A stretch of DNA of 38,553 nucleotides from Isoptericola halotolerans. Lineage in GTDB: Bacteria > Actinomycetota > Actinomycetes > Actinomycetales > Cellulomonadaceae. Below, one piece after another: positions 6,860-14,753 of the stretch. The stretch spans positions 1 through 38,553 of the forward strand of contig NZ_PVTX01000017.1 in assembly GCF_003003075.1 (NCBI RefSeq), read 5' to 3'. Made by a program: the position numbers and the translations under genes. Within the stretch, counting starts at the first letter, position 1, and each line of letters starts with the position of its first letter. The notes beneath the pieces are model-generated. The model ran no database searches, was not told where the DNA came from, and saw only the letters and a list, made by a program, of their open reading frames with translations.

Positions 6860-8458
6860 TCAGGCGAGCGACACGAGCTCCGCGTAGTCGTCCGACCACA
6901 GGTCCTCGTCGCCGTCGGGCAGCAGCAGCACCCGCTCCGGGTTGAGCGCGTCGACGGCGCCGTCGTCGTGGGTGACCATGATGACGGCGCCCTCGTAGGT
7001 GTTCAGCGCACCCAGGATCTCGGCGCGCGAGGCCGGGTCGAGGTTGTTGGTCGGCTCGTCCAGGAGCAGGACGTTCGCGCTGGAGACGACGAGCGTGGCC
7101 AGGGCGAGCCGTGTCTTCTCCCCGCCGGACAGCACGTGCGCCGGCTTGTCGGCGTCGTCCCCGCTGAAGAGGAACGATCCGAGGGTGGTCCGCACCTGGG
7201 TGTCGGTGAGGTCCGGTGCACTGTGCCGCAGGTTCTCGACGACGGTGGCGTTCATGTCCAGCATGTCGTGCTCCTGGGCGTAGTAACCCATCTTGAGCCC
7301 GTGGCCCGGCAGGACCTCGCCGGTGTCCGGGGTCTCGACGCCGGCCAGGAGCCGCAGCATCGTCGTCTTGCCGGCGCCGTTGAGGCCGAGGATCACCACA
7401 CGCGAGCCCCGGTCGATCGCCAGGTCGACGCCCGCGAACACCTCCAGGGAGCCGTAGCTCTTCGACAGCTCGCGAGCGGTGAGCGGGGTCTTCCCGCAGG
7501 GTGCCGGCTTCGGGAACCGCAGCGCGGCCACCTTGTCCGTCTGCCGCTCGCCCTCGGTGCCGGCGAGCATCCGTTCGGCGCGCTTGATCATGTTCTGCGC
7601 GGCGGTCGCCTTGGTCGCCTTGGCCCGCATCTTGTTGGCCTGCGCCAGCAGCGTGCCGGCCTTCTTCTCGGCGTTGGCACGCTCGCGACGGCGACGGCGC
7701 TCGTCCTGCTCGCGCTGACCGATGTAGGCGTCCCAGCCGAGGTTGTACTGGTCCAGCTCCCCACGGTTGGCATCCAGGTGGAAGACCTTGTTCACCGTCG
7801 CGCGCAGCAGCTCGACGTCGTGAGAGATCACGATGAACCCGCCGGAGTACGACTTGAGGTAGTCGCGCAGCCAGACGATCGAGTCCGCGTCCAGGTGGTT
7901 GGTGGGCTCGTCCAGCAGCAGCGTGTCGACCCCCGAGAACAGGATCCGTGCCAGCTCGACGCGGCGGCGCTGGCCACCGGACAGCGTGTGCAGGGGCTGG
8001 CCGAGGATGCGGTCGTCGAGCGCCAGGTTGCTGGTGATCCGGTGCGCCTCCGACTCCGCGGAGTAGCCGCCGGCCGCGAGGAACCGCGTCTCCAGCTTCG
8101 GGTAGCGCTCCATCGCCGCCGCCTGGACGTCGGCGTCCTCGCTGGCCATCTCCTTCTCCGCCAGCCGCATCTTGGCCACGATCTGGTCGAGGCCGCGCGC
8201 ACTGAGGACCCGGTCCATCGCGACGACGTCGAGGTCCCCGGTGCGCGGGTCCTGCGGCAGGTAGCCGATCTCGTTGCCGCGCGTGATCGTGCCCCCGGCC
8301 GGCAAGGTCTCGCCCGCGAGGGTCTTGGTGAGCGTGGTCTTGCCGGCGCCGTTGCGGCCGACCAGGCCGATGCGGTCGCCCGGGGCCACGCGGAACGTGG
8401 CCTCGTGCAGCAGGACGCGGGCGCCGAAGCGCAGCTCGACGCCGTGGGCGGTGATCAA
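6860..8458 (-). CDS. ABC-F family ATPase
   Basis: A 532-residue soluble protein with two tandem ABC ATPase domains and no membrane segment, i.e. the ABC-F family that acts on ribosomes (translation factor or antibiotic protection). Domain 1 has Walker A GRNGAGKTT, signature LSGGQRRR and Walker B LLLDEPTNHLD. An arginine/lysine-rich linker (QDERRRRRERANAEKKAG and on) lies in the middle. Domain 2 has GLNGAGKTT, LSGGEKTR and LLLDEPTNNLD. The start is TTG at 8458, giving MITAHGVELRFG; GAAGGA lies about 12 bases upstream, a rather long spacing. It converges with SURF1 (26-base gap) and diverges from the channel gene. Whether it confers resistance cannot be told from sequence. Confidence 0.93.
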   Translation of the reverse strand: MITAHGVELRFGARVLLHEATFRVAPGDRIGLVGRNGAGKTTLTKTLAGETLPAGGTITRGNEIGYLPQDPRTGDLDVVAMDRVLSARGLDQIVAKMRLAEKEMASEDADVQAAAMERYPKLETRFLAAGGYSAESEAHRITSNLALDDRILGQPLHTLSGGQRRRVELARILFSGVDTLLLDEPTNHLDADSIVWLRDYLKSYSGGFIVISHDVELLRATVNKVFHLDANRGELDQYNLGWDAYIGQREQDERRRRRERANAEKKAGTLLAQANKMRAKATKATAAQNMIKRAERMLAGTEGERQTDKVAALRFPKPAPCGKTPLTARELSKSYGSLEVFAGVDLAIDRGSRVVILGLNGAGKTTMLRLLAGVETPDTGEVLPGHGLKMGYYAQEHDMLDMNATVVENLRHSAPDLTDTQVRTTLGSFLFSGDDADKPAHVLSGGEKTRLALATLVVSSANVLLLDEPTNNLDPASRAEILGALNTYEGAVIMVTHDDGAVDALNPERVLLLPDGDEDLWSDDYAELVSLA

Positions 8459-8676
8459 GGCAGAGGTGTCCTTCAGAAAGCAGGTTCGGGGGTCCGCTGC
8501 CAGTCTACGGTGCGGAGCCGCGCACGGCCGCGGCGCAGGTCACACCGAGAGACCGGGTTCTCCCGCACCGTGAGAGGCGTTGGACGACCGGCGCCGGTTA
8601 CCCCTAGGCTGCGGCCCGCATCGCCGGTACCGACGTTCGGGCTGGTGAGAACGCCGAGGACGAAGGAGAGCCGGCA
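8459..8676. promoter_or_regulatory. Divergent promoter region, ABC-F and channel cassette
   Basis: A 218-base gene-free spacer. For the rightward cassette, TTGGAC (8580-8585) and TAGGCT (8605-8610) are a plausible -35/-10 pair with a 19-bp spacer, about 65 bases before the channel GTG. For the leftward ABC-F gene, TAGACT (8507-8502) is a plausible -10 with a leader of about 37 bases. A CCTAGG (8603-8608), the same hexamer the IS used, overlaps the rightward -10. No long hairpin was recognised. Confidence 0.45.
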
Positions 8677-9120
8677 GTGATCCAGCACGTAACCGGTGTC
8701 GTGTCGTGGCTGTGCGACGCCGGCCGGCGGGTCGTGACGGCCATCGTCGCCAACGTCGCCGTGTGCGCCGGGGTGTTCGCCGTCCTGGAGGGCGTCGACT
8801 ACTTCGAGGGGCTGTACTGGGCGGTCACCACCGCCACCACCGCCGGGTACGGCGACCTCTCCCCCGCGACGACGGCAGGGCGGGTGACCGCCATGTGGCT
8901 CATGGTCTCCAGCGTGGCGCTGGTGGCCGTCGCGACCGCACGGCTCGCCGCCCGGCTCGTGCAGGATCCGCACCTCTTCTCCCACGAGGAGCAGGAGGAG
9001 CTCAAGGACGACGTCGACGACGTGCGGGACATGCTGGTCCGCGTGTGCGAGAAGCTGGACGTCCCCGTGCCGCAGTCGGTCGAGGAGTACGACCGCCCGA
9101 CGCTCGAGACCGACCGGTGA
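8677..9120 (+). CDS. Two-helix potassium-channel-like protein
   Basis: A 147-residue protein of the Ion_trans_2 type. It has a transmembrane helix at about residues 20-38, a pore loop with the filter TTAGYGDLSP (T55-A56-G57-Y58-G59-D60), and a second helix at about residues 67-92. A charged C-terminal segment (HEEQEELKDDVDDVRDMLVRV) looks like a coiled coil for tetramer assembly. The filter has Ala where TVGYG is canonical. There is no RCK domain, so gating would come from elsewhere. The GTG start has GAAGGAGA about 8 bases upstream, one of the best ribosome-binding sites in the window. First gene of the cassette; its stop overlaps the permease start. Confidence 0.85.
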   Translation: MIQHVTGVVSWLCDAGRRVVTAIVANVAVCAGVFAVLEGVDYFEGLYWAVTTATTAGYGDLSPATTAGRVTAMWLMVSSVALVAVATARLAARLVQDPHLFSHEEQEELKDDVDDVRDMLVRVCEKLDVPVPQSVEEYDRPTLETDR

Positions 9121-10502
9121 ACGCTCCGGACGCTCCGCCTGCGCCGGGTCTGCGTGCCGGGGTCGTCTCGCGTCTCGACTCGTCGGTGTTCGGGATCGCC
9201 TCGACCGCGCCGGCGTACTCGCTGGCCGTCACCGTCGGGGTGCTGGCCGCGGCGGTCGGCACGGCGTCGCCCACCGCGCTGCTGCTCTCCGCGGTGCCCG
9301 TCGTGCTCGTCGCGCTCTGCTTCCGTGAGCTCAACCGCGCGCAGCCGGACTGCGGCACCGCCTACTCCTGGGCGCAGCGTGCGCTCGGCCCGCGGACCGG
9401 CGCGCTCTCCGGCTGGCTCACCATCACCGCCTGCCTGCTGGTCATGGCGAACCTCGCCCTGGTGACCGCCGTCTACGCCTTCGAGCTGCTCGGCGCGGAG
9501 ACCCTGGCCGACTCCCCGCTGGCCCGGGCGGCGGTCGGCTCCGTGGGCATCGTGGTGATGGCGTGGCTCGCCTACCGCGGCGTGCAGCTCGCCGCCCGGC
9601 TCCAGGCGGTGCTGGTGGTCATCGAGGTCGTCGCGCTGCTGTGGTTCGCTGCTCGTGCGCTGGCCGAGGCCGAACGGATCACCTGGCCGACGCTCCAGGC
9701 CACCGGGACCGGCGGCGTCGACGGCTGGAGCGCCGCCTTCCTCGCCGCCGTGTTCCTCTACTGGGGCTGGGACTCGTCGTTCTCGACGAACGAGGAGTCC
9801 GACGACCCTCGCGAGACACCCGGGGTCGCGGCCCTCGCGGCCAACGGCGTCCTCGTGGTGCTCTACGTCGTGGTCACCTGGGCAGCGATCACCTGGGCCG
9901 GCACCGACCGGCTGGCCGACGTCGCCGACGACGACTTCTTCGCGGTGCTCGCCGGGGACCTGATGGGCACCACGGGCGGCACGGTGCTCGTCGCGGCGGT
10001 GCTGGTCTCCGGACTGGCGTCGGCGCAGACGACGGTCCTGCCCACCACTCGTACGCTGCTCGCGATGGGACGGGACGGGGTCGGGTCGTCCCGGCTGGCG
10101 GGGATCTCGCGGCACGGCACGCCCTCGACCGCGACGTGGGTCTTCACGGTCGCGTCGGTCGGCCTGTACGTGCTGCTCGTGTGCACCTCGGAAGCCGTGC
10201 TGTGGGACTCCGTGGCCGCCACGGCGGTGCTGGTCTCCGGGTACTACCTCGTCACGGCGGTGGCCGCCCTGCGCTACCCCTACGCCGACGGCGTGCGGGC
10301 CCGCCCGCTGTGGCGTCTGGTCGTGCCGGGCCTCGCCGCCGTCGTCTTCGCCGGTGTCCTCGTCGTGTCCCTGTTCGACCTCAGCGCCGTCTCGCTGGGC
10401 GTCGTCGCCCTGTCCCTCGCGCTCGGTGCGCCGCTGCTGCGTGCGCGACGCACCGCCCCGATCCAGTCCCCGCACCCGACCCCCCAGGAGACCCGTCCGT
10501 GA
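9117..10502 (+). CDS. APC-superfamily amino acid permease
   Basis: A 461-residue integral membrane transporter with about 12 predicted helices. The N-terminal GIASTAPAYSLAVTVG is the unwound first-helix substrate-site motif of the amino acid-polyamine-organocation (APC) superfamily. Later YWGWDSSFSTNEESDDPRETPG and TTVLPTTRTLLAMGRDG are family-typical. The substrate (amino acid, polyamine or other amine) cannot be assigned. The GTG start overlaps the channel stop (GTGA), and the stop overlaps the lipoprotein start, so it belongs firmly to the cassette. By context it may bring in, or move out, a substrate of the downstream ATP-grasp ligase. Confidence 0.88.
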   Translation: MNAPDAPPAPGLRAGVVSRLDSSVFGIASTAPAYSLAVTVGVLAAAVGTASPTALLLSAVPVVLVALCFRELNRAQPDCGTAYSWAQRALGPRTGALSGWLTITACLLVMANLALVTAVYAFELLGAETLADSPLARAAVGSVGIVVMAWLAYRGVQLAARLQAVLVVIEVVALLWFAARALAEAERITWPTLQATGTGGVDGWSAAFLAAVFLYWGWDSSFSTNEESDDPRETPGVAALAANGVLVVLYVVVTWAAITWAGTDRLADVADDDFFAVLAGDLMGTTGGTVLVAAVLVSGLASAQTTVLPTTRTLLAMGRDGVGSSRLAGISRHGTPSTATWVFTVASVGLYVLLVCTSEAVLWDSVAATAVLVSGYYLVTAVAALRYPYADGVRARPLWRLVVPGLAAVVFAGVLVVSLFDLSAVSLGVVALSLALGAPLLRARRTAPIQSPHPTPQETRP

Positions 10503-10891
10503 CGTTCCCAGCCCGCCGCCGTATGCGGAGCGCGTCGGTCACCCTCGGGGTGACCGCGCTCGTCGCCGCATCCCTCACCGGTTGCGCACCCGAGGCGGAC
10601 AACCGCGCGATCTGCGTCGACCCGGAGACGACGGAACGCGTCGACGACGATCTCTGCGACGAGGACGACGACGACTACCACGGCTCAGCCACCGGCACCG
10701 GGGGCGGGCACTACTGGTACTACGTCCGGGCGGGCTCCCGCGCGCCGGCCGTCGGCTCGTCGTACGCGACGACCTCGGGCACGTTCGACTCCTCGACGTT
10801 GCGCGGATCGACGGCCAAGGGCGGAGTGTCCGCCGACGGCGGCACCGTCACGCGCGGCGGCTTCGGCGGCAGCGGCAAGTCCAGCTCCTGA
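10499..10891 (+). CDS. DUF1190 (YgiB/YjfM)-like lipoprotein
   Basis: A 130-residue exported lipoprotein: basic N-terminus, hydrophobic stretch, then lipobox LTGC with C29 as the lipidation site. The mature part has CVDPETTERVDDDLCDEDDDD (a Cys pair and an acidic run), then HYWYYV and a Gly/Ser/Thr-rich tail with TRGGFGGSG. The paired Cys, aromatic HYWYY block and terminal RGGFG resemble DUF1190 proteins (E. coli YgiB, YjfM), which also neighbour glutathionylspermidine-synthase-like genes. The assignment rests on this pattern and context. The GTG start overlaps the permease stop and has AGGAG about 10 bases upstream. Function unknown. Confidence 0.75.
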   Translation: MTFPARRRMRSASVTLGVTALVAASLTGCAPEADNRAICVDPETTERVDDDLCDEDDDDYHGSATGTGGGHYWYYVRAGSRAPAVGSSYATTSGTFDSSTLRGSTAKGGVSADGGTVTRGGFGGSGKSSS

Positions 10892-10928
10892 CCCGGCCAT
10901 CGGCCCACCACCCCCCGAAAGGCTCGAC

Positions 10929-11351
10929 GTGATCGACCTCCTCTCCGCCCTCTCCTACGGTGCCGCCTACTGCGTCGTCGGCACCCTCGTGCTCATCGCG
11001 TCGTGGAAGGTGCTGGACCTCCTCACACCGGGCTCGCTCGGCGAGCACCTGCACCGCTCCCACTCGGCGGCCCTGGTGTCGGCCACGTGGATGGTGGCCC
11101 AGGGCTTCATCGTCTTCACCGCCATCTGGACCAACGCGGACTCGGCGTTCGGTGTGGCGCTCGCCTGGACGGTGGCGTTCAGCGTCGTCGGCGTGCTCCT
11201 GCAGGCGCTCGCCTGGCGCCTGGTCGATGCGGTCACACCGGGCACGCTGGGCGAGGAGGTCACCGTCCCCGGCCCCGTCGTGCCGCTGGCCGGCGTGAGC
11301 GCCGGCGTCATCGTCGCCGTCGCGCTCGTCGTGGTCGCCTCGATCGCCTGA
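10929..11351 (+). CDS. DUF350 membrane protein (YjfL-like)
   Basis: A 140-residue protein with four predicted transmembrane helices arranged as two repeats. Each repeat carries the DUF350 signature: DLLTPGSLGEHL near residue 30 and DAVTPGTLGEEV near residue 100. The family, which includes E. coli YjfL, has no established biochemical role but is repeatedly linked to glutathionylspermidine-synthase-like ligases. The GTG start has GAAAGG upstream at an 8-base spacing. The stop overlaps the next ATG (TGATG), so it is translationally coupled to the ligase. A plausible but untested role is a membrane platform or transporter for the ligase product. Confidence 0.88.
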   Translation: MIDLLSALSYGAAYCVVGTLVLIASWKVLDLLTPGSLGEHLHRSHSAALVSATWMVAQGFIVFTAIWTNADSAFGVALAWTVAFSVVGVLLQALAWRLVDAVTPGTLGEEVTVPGPVVPLAGVSAGVIVAVALVVVASIA

Positions 11352-12583
11352 TGCGCCGCCACCCCATCACCCCGCGGCTCGGCTGGCGCTCGACGGTCGA
11401 GTCCCAGGGGCTGGTCTTCCCGGTCACGCCGGTGGAACGTGCCGACGGCACGACGGACGAGGTGCCGTACTGGCACGAGGCCGCCTGGTACGAGTTCTCG
11501 ATGTCGGAGGTGGAGCAGCTCGAGGCGGCCACCGACGAGCTCTACGGCATGTGCCGCGAGGCCGCGGGCGAGATGGTGCGCCGCTACAGCGACACCGACC
11601 TGTGCCTGCCGAGCGGTTCGCTGGCGCTCGCTCAGGCGTCGCTCGACCGCGACGACCCGTCGGTGTACGCGCGCTTCGACCTCGTCTACGACGGCACCGG
11701 GCCCGCCAAGATGCTCGAGATCAACGGGGACACCCCCACGGGCCTGGTGGAGACGGCCGTCGCCCAGTGGAACTGGCTGGAGGACGTCTTCCCGTACCGC
11801 GACCAGTGGAACTCCGTGCACGACCGTCTGGTGCGCTGGTGGTCCGAGGAGCTGGCCGCCGGCCGCTACCCCGACGGCGTGCACTTCCTGCACTCGACGG
11901 TCGACGACTCCGGCGAGGAGGAGATGACCGTCACCTACCTGCGCGACACGGCCGCCCTGGCGGGTGCCCGGACGTTCGGGCACCCCATCGACCAGCTCGG
12001 CTGGACGACGGACGCCCGGGGCGGCCGGTTCGTCGACGACTTCGACCTGCCGGTGCGAGCGGCGTTCAAGCTGTACCCGTGGGAGGACATGGTGCACGAG
12101 CCCTTCGGGGCCCACGTCCTGGCGGGCGCCGAGGACCGGCCCGTGCAGTGGCTGGAGCCGGCGTGGAAGATGTTGCTGTCCACCAAGGCGATCCTGCCCG
12201 TGCTGTGGGAGATGTTCCCCGGGCACCCGAACCTGCTCCCCGCCTACCTCGGCGAGCCACGCGGGATGTCCGAGTGGGTCGCCAAGCCGCTGTGGGGCCG
12301 CGAGGGCGACAACGTCCACGTGCACGCCGCCGGCCTGGAACAGGTCAACGACGGCGACTACGGCGACCAGCCGCTCGTGTACCAGGAGTACGTCCCCCTG
12401 CCCGACTTCGACGGCAACCGCGTGGTCCTCGGGTCGTGGGTCGTCGGCGGGGTCGCCGCCGGATGCCTGGTGCGCGAGTCAGACGGTCCGGTCACCGACT
12501 ACTACTCACGCGTCGTGCCGCACGTCATCGGGGACGCCCGCATGCCCGACGAGGCCCAGGTGCAGGCCTGGCTCGCGGAGTGA
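11351..12583 (+). CDS. Glutathionylspermidine synthase-like ATP-grasp ligase
   Basis: A 410-residue cytosolic ATP-grasp amide ligase of the Gsp_synth family, as in E. coli YgiC/YjfC. Family motifs seen are LEINGDTPTGLVE (122-134), KLYPWEDMVHEPFG (240-253), EPAWKMLLSTKAILPVLWE (269-287), HPNLLPAY (292-299) and KPLWGREGDNV (312-322), the last two contributing to ATP/Mg binding. It lacks the N-terminal CHAP amidase half of bifunctional E. coli GspSA, so it would only synthesise, not hydrolyse. Actinobacteria use mycothiol rather than glutathione, so the true substrates are probably a different peptide or protein tail and amine. Last gene of the cassette; the next gene has its own leaderless promoter. 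Confidence 0.92.
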   Translation: MRRHPITPRLGWRSTVESQGLVFPVTPVERADGTTDEVPYWHEAAWYEFSMSEVEQLEAATDELYGMCREAAGEMVRRYSDTDLCLPSGSLALAQASLDRDDPSVYARFDLVYDGTGPAKMLEINGDTPTGLVETAVAQWNWLEDVFPYRDQWNSVHDRLVRWWSEELAAGRYPDGVHFLHSTVDDSGEEEMTVTYLRDTAALAGARTFGHPIDQLGWTTDARGGRFVDDFDLPVRAAFKLYPWEDMVHEPFGAHVLAGAEDRPVQWLEPAWKMLLSTKAILPVLWEMFPGHPNLLPAYLGEPRGMSEWVAKPLWGREGDNVHVHAAGLEQVNDGDYGDQPLVYQEYVPLPDFDGNRVVLGSWVVGGVAAGCLVRESDGPVTDYYSRVVPHVIGDARMPDEAQVQAWLAE

Positions 12584-12587
12584 TGGG

Positions 12588-12593
12588 TAGGGT
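12588..12593 (+). promoter_or_regulatory. -10 element, leaderless DUF2809/VanY gene
   Basis: TAGGGT ends exactly 6 bases before the GTG at 12600, and there is no ribosome-binding site. It separates this gene's transcription from the cassette ending 17 bases upstream. TAGGGT is the same hexamer as at glgC. Confidence 0.55.
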
Positions 12594-12599
12594 TCACCC

Positions 12600-14099
12600 G
12601 TGACCTCGCCCGACGCCCGCGTCCCCCGCGCAGCATCGGCGGTGCTCGTCGTCGTGACCGTGCTCGCGGGGCTGGGCGGACGGCGGTGGTTGCCCGCCGA
12701 CGTCGCCGGACCGCTCGGTGACGTCCTCTACGCGATGCTCGTCGTCTGGCTCGTGGTCCTGGTCTTCCCGCGCGCACCCCGTGGCCTGGCGTCCGCGACA
12801 GCACTCGCTCTCTGCACGGCGATCGAGCTGTCGCACCTCACCGAGTGGCCCGCAGCGCTGCTCGAGCGTCTGCCCGCCGCACGGTTCGTGCTGGGCACGA
12901 CGTTCGGTGCGGCGGACCTCGCCTGGTACGCGCTCGGAGCGTTCCTGGGCGGTGCTCTGCTCGTCGTCGTCGGCGGACGTCCGGAGGCTGTCGACGAGGC
13001 GCTGCGGCACGTGCGTGCCGCGCGGGCCCGCCCGGCCGGCCGGCGCGTCACGGCCTTCCTCGTCCCGCTCACCCTGCTGGGCGTGGTCGCCGCCGTGGGG
13101 ATCGGCGTCGGGCGGAGCCTGTCGATCGAGGCCGACGAGCTGGCCGCTCAGGTCGAGGTCGCGCAGGCCGAGCTCGACGGATCCGCCGACAAGGTCGCCG
13201 ACGACGACGTCCGGTCGGCCCTGTCGACCGCGATCGACGACGCCGGCACCGTCCTGGAGGGCAGGCCGGTCCTCGACCGGCGGCCGGGCGACGCCACCGA
13301 CGCCGGTGAGCGGCTCGAACGGGCCGTGACCGCGGTGCACGACTCCCGCCGCACGTTCGCGACGACCGCGGCGGCCGAGGTCCGGGAGACGTTCGCTCCC
13401 GTGCAGCGCAAGGCCGAACGCATCCTGACGGCCACCGACGAGCTGGCCGACGCCGGCCAGGCGGCCGACGAGTCCGCGAGGGCCGCGCTGCGCGACGCCC
13501 TCGACGCGGCGACCGCCGCGCACACGACCACCGGACCGGACCAGCTCACCGAGCTGCCGCTGGCCGAGCTGGAGAGCGTGGCGGGCGACCTGACCACGCG
13601 TCGCGACGACGTCGATCTCGCCACCCACGACCTGATGTCGGCCCAGGACGCCGCCGTCTGCCCCGAACCCGACCAGGTGTGGTTCCCGCAGGCAGGGAAG
13701 CTGGCCGCGAAACGTCTCGCGCCGATCCCGTGGGCACCGCAGCACTCCGTGCGGGCGGACCTGCTCGAGGGCCTCGTCGCGCTCGACGAGGCCTACCAGG
13801 CGGAGTTCGGCGAGCACCTCACCGTGAACTCCGGCTACCGCTCGTACGACGACCAGCTCGCGGTCTACAACCCGGACCAGCCGAACCCCCTCGCCGCTCC
13901 CCCCGGCTGCTCGAACCACGGGCTGGGCACCGCCGTCGACCTCAGCATGGGCCCCGAGAGCTTCGACGGCGCGCGGTACGCCTGGATGAAGGAGCACGCC
14001 GAGGAGTACGGCTGGACCCACCCGGCGTGGGCGGAGCCGGACGGCCGTCTCCCGGAGCCGTGGCACTGGGAGTCGGTCGAGACGCCGCTCGGCTACTGA
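12600..14099 (+). CDS. DUF2809 / D,D-carboxypeptidase (VanY, M15) fusion
   Basis: A 499-residue membrane protein with three parts. Residues 11-125 form a four-helix DUF2809 domain (note AIELSHL and FVLGTTFGAADLAWYALG). A fifth helix at about 152-171 anchors a long Ala/Glu/Asp-rich helical stalk (176-345). Residues 380-499 are an M15B/VanY zinc D,D-carboxypeptidase, with TVNSGYRS (408-415), zinc ligands H440 and D447 in SNHGLGTAVDLS, and H489 in EPWHWE. The peptidase would trim the terminal D-Ala of peptidoglycan stem peptides outside the membrane, lowering cross-link potential or recycling wall. The GTG start is leaderless. The DUF2809 part has no known function. Linkage to vancomycin resistance is not implied, as no vanHAX genes are present. 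Confidence 0.88.
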   Translation: MTSPDARVPRAASAVLVVVTVLAGLGGRRWLPADVAGPLGDVLYAMLVVWLVVLVFPRAPRGLASATALALCTAIELSHLTEWPAALLERLPAARFVLGTTFGAADLAWYALGAFLGGALLVVVGGRPEAVDEALRHVRAARARPAGRRVTAFLVPLTLLGVVAAVGIGVGRSLSIEADELAAQVEVAQAELDGSADKVADDDVRSALSTAIDDAGTVLEGRPVLDRRPGDATDAGERLERAVTAVHDSRRTFATTAAAEVRETFAPVQRKAERILTATDELADAGQAADESARAALRDALDAATAAHTTTGPDQLTELPLAELESVAGDLTTRRDDVDLATHDLMSAQDAAVCPEPDQVWFPQAGKLAAKRLAPIPWAPQHSVRADLLEGLVALDEAYQAEFGEHLTVNSGYRSYDDQLAVYNPDQPNPLAAPPGCSNHGLGTAVDLSMGPESFDGARYAWMKEHAEEYGWTHPAWAEPDGRLPEPWHWESVETPLGY

Positions 14100-14119
14100 T
14101 CGAGGCCGGCCGCTTCGCC

Positions 14120-14125
14120 TACGGT
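14120..14125 (+). promoter_or_regulatory. -10 element, leaderless DUF1697 gene
   Basis: TACGGT ends exactly 6 bases before the GTG at 14132, with no ribosome-binding site upstream. The spacer from the previous stop is only 32 bases, so the -35 region would overlap the end of the upstream gene. Confidence 0.5.
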
Positions 14126-14131
14126 GGTGCC

Positions 14132-14668
14132 GTGACCGAATCACCGGAGAACCGTTCGTTCGTGGCCCTGCTGTGCGCCGTCAACGTGGGCGGCACCGGC
14201 AAGCTGCCGATGAGCGACCTGCGTGCGATGTGCGAGCGGATCGGGTTCGACGACGTGCGCACCTACATCGCGAGCGGGAACGTGCTGTTCTCCACCGGTC
14301 TCGACGCCGACGCCGCCCGCGACGCCCTCGAGGCCGCCCTGCACCAATACGCGGGCAGGCCGGTGGGCGTCGTGATCCGGACACCGGCCGAGATGGCACG
14401 CGTCCGTGCCGCGAACCCGTTCCCGTCCGCGGTGCCGAGCCGGGTCGGCGTGGTTTTCCTCGACGCGCCGCCCGACGCCGACACGGCCGGGCGTGCACGA
14501 GGAGTCGCCGAGGAGGAGATCGCCCTGGGTGACCAGGAGATCTACGTGCACTACCCGCAGGGCATGGGGCGGAGCAGGCTGCACCTGCCCGGCGCGACCG
14601 GCCGAGCGACGACCCGGAACATGAACACGGTGACGAAGCTCGCCGCGCTCGCCGCCGAGCGGTCGTAG
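14132..14668 (+). CDS. DUF1697 family protein
   Basis: A 178-residue cytosolic protein of the DUF1697 family, function unknown. It has the family opening FVALLCAVNVGGTGKLPMSDL, then FDDVRTYIASGNVLF, and the C-terminal TRNMNTVTKLAAL. The fold is predicted to be ferredoxin-like alpha/beta; no catalytic residues are assigned. I chose the GTG at 14132 because it begins just before the conserved block and is placed 6 bases after a -10-like TACGGT. It converges with the SUF operon, and nothing in its surroundings suggests a pathway. Confidence 0.88.
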   Translation: MTESPENRSFVALLCAVNVGGTGKLPMSDLRAMCERIGFDDVRTYIASGNVLFSTGLDADAARDALEAALHQYAGRPVGVVIRTPAEMARVRAANPFPSAVPSRVGVVFLDAPPDADTAGRARGVAEEEIALGDQEIYVHYPQGMGRSRLHLPGATGRATTRNMNTVTKLAALAAERS

Positions 14669-14724
14669 CGATGGCCGGCCGGTCGGCCTGGCGCACTCCC
14701 TGGACGCGGCCAAGGCCTTCACCC

Positions 14725-14742
14725 GACGTGCCGGCACACGTC
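14725..14742. terminator. Possible bidirectional hairpin terminator
   Basis: GACGTG and CACGTC form a perfect 6-bp stem around CCGGCA in the 85-base spacer between the convergent DUF1697 gene and sufT. No U-tract follows on either strand, so its activity as an intrinsic terminator is uncertain. Confidence 0.35.
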
Positions 14743-14753
14743 AGGGCTGCGAG

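Noticed and set aside
11351-12583. Naming the ATP-grasp gene a true glutathionylspermidine synthase
   Set aside because: Actinobacteria use mycothiol and generally lack glutathione, and the amidase half is missing. Family membership is clear but the substrate is not.
12600-14099. VanY as part of a vancomycin-resistance cluster
   Set aside because: No vanH, vanA, vanX or two-component vanRS genes are nearby, and M15 carboxypeptidases are common in wall turnover.
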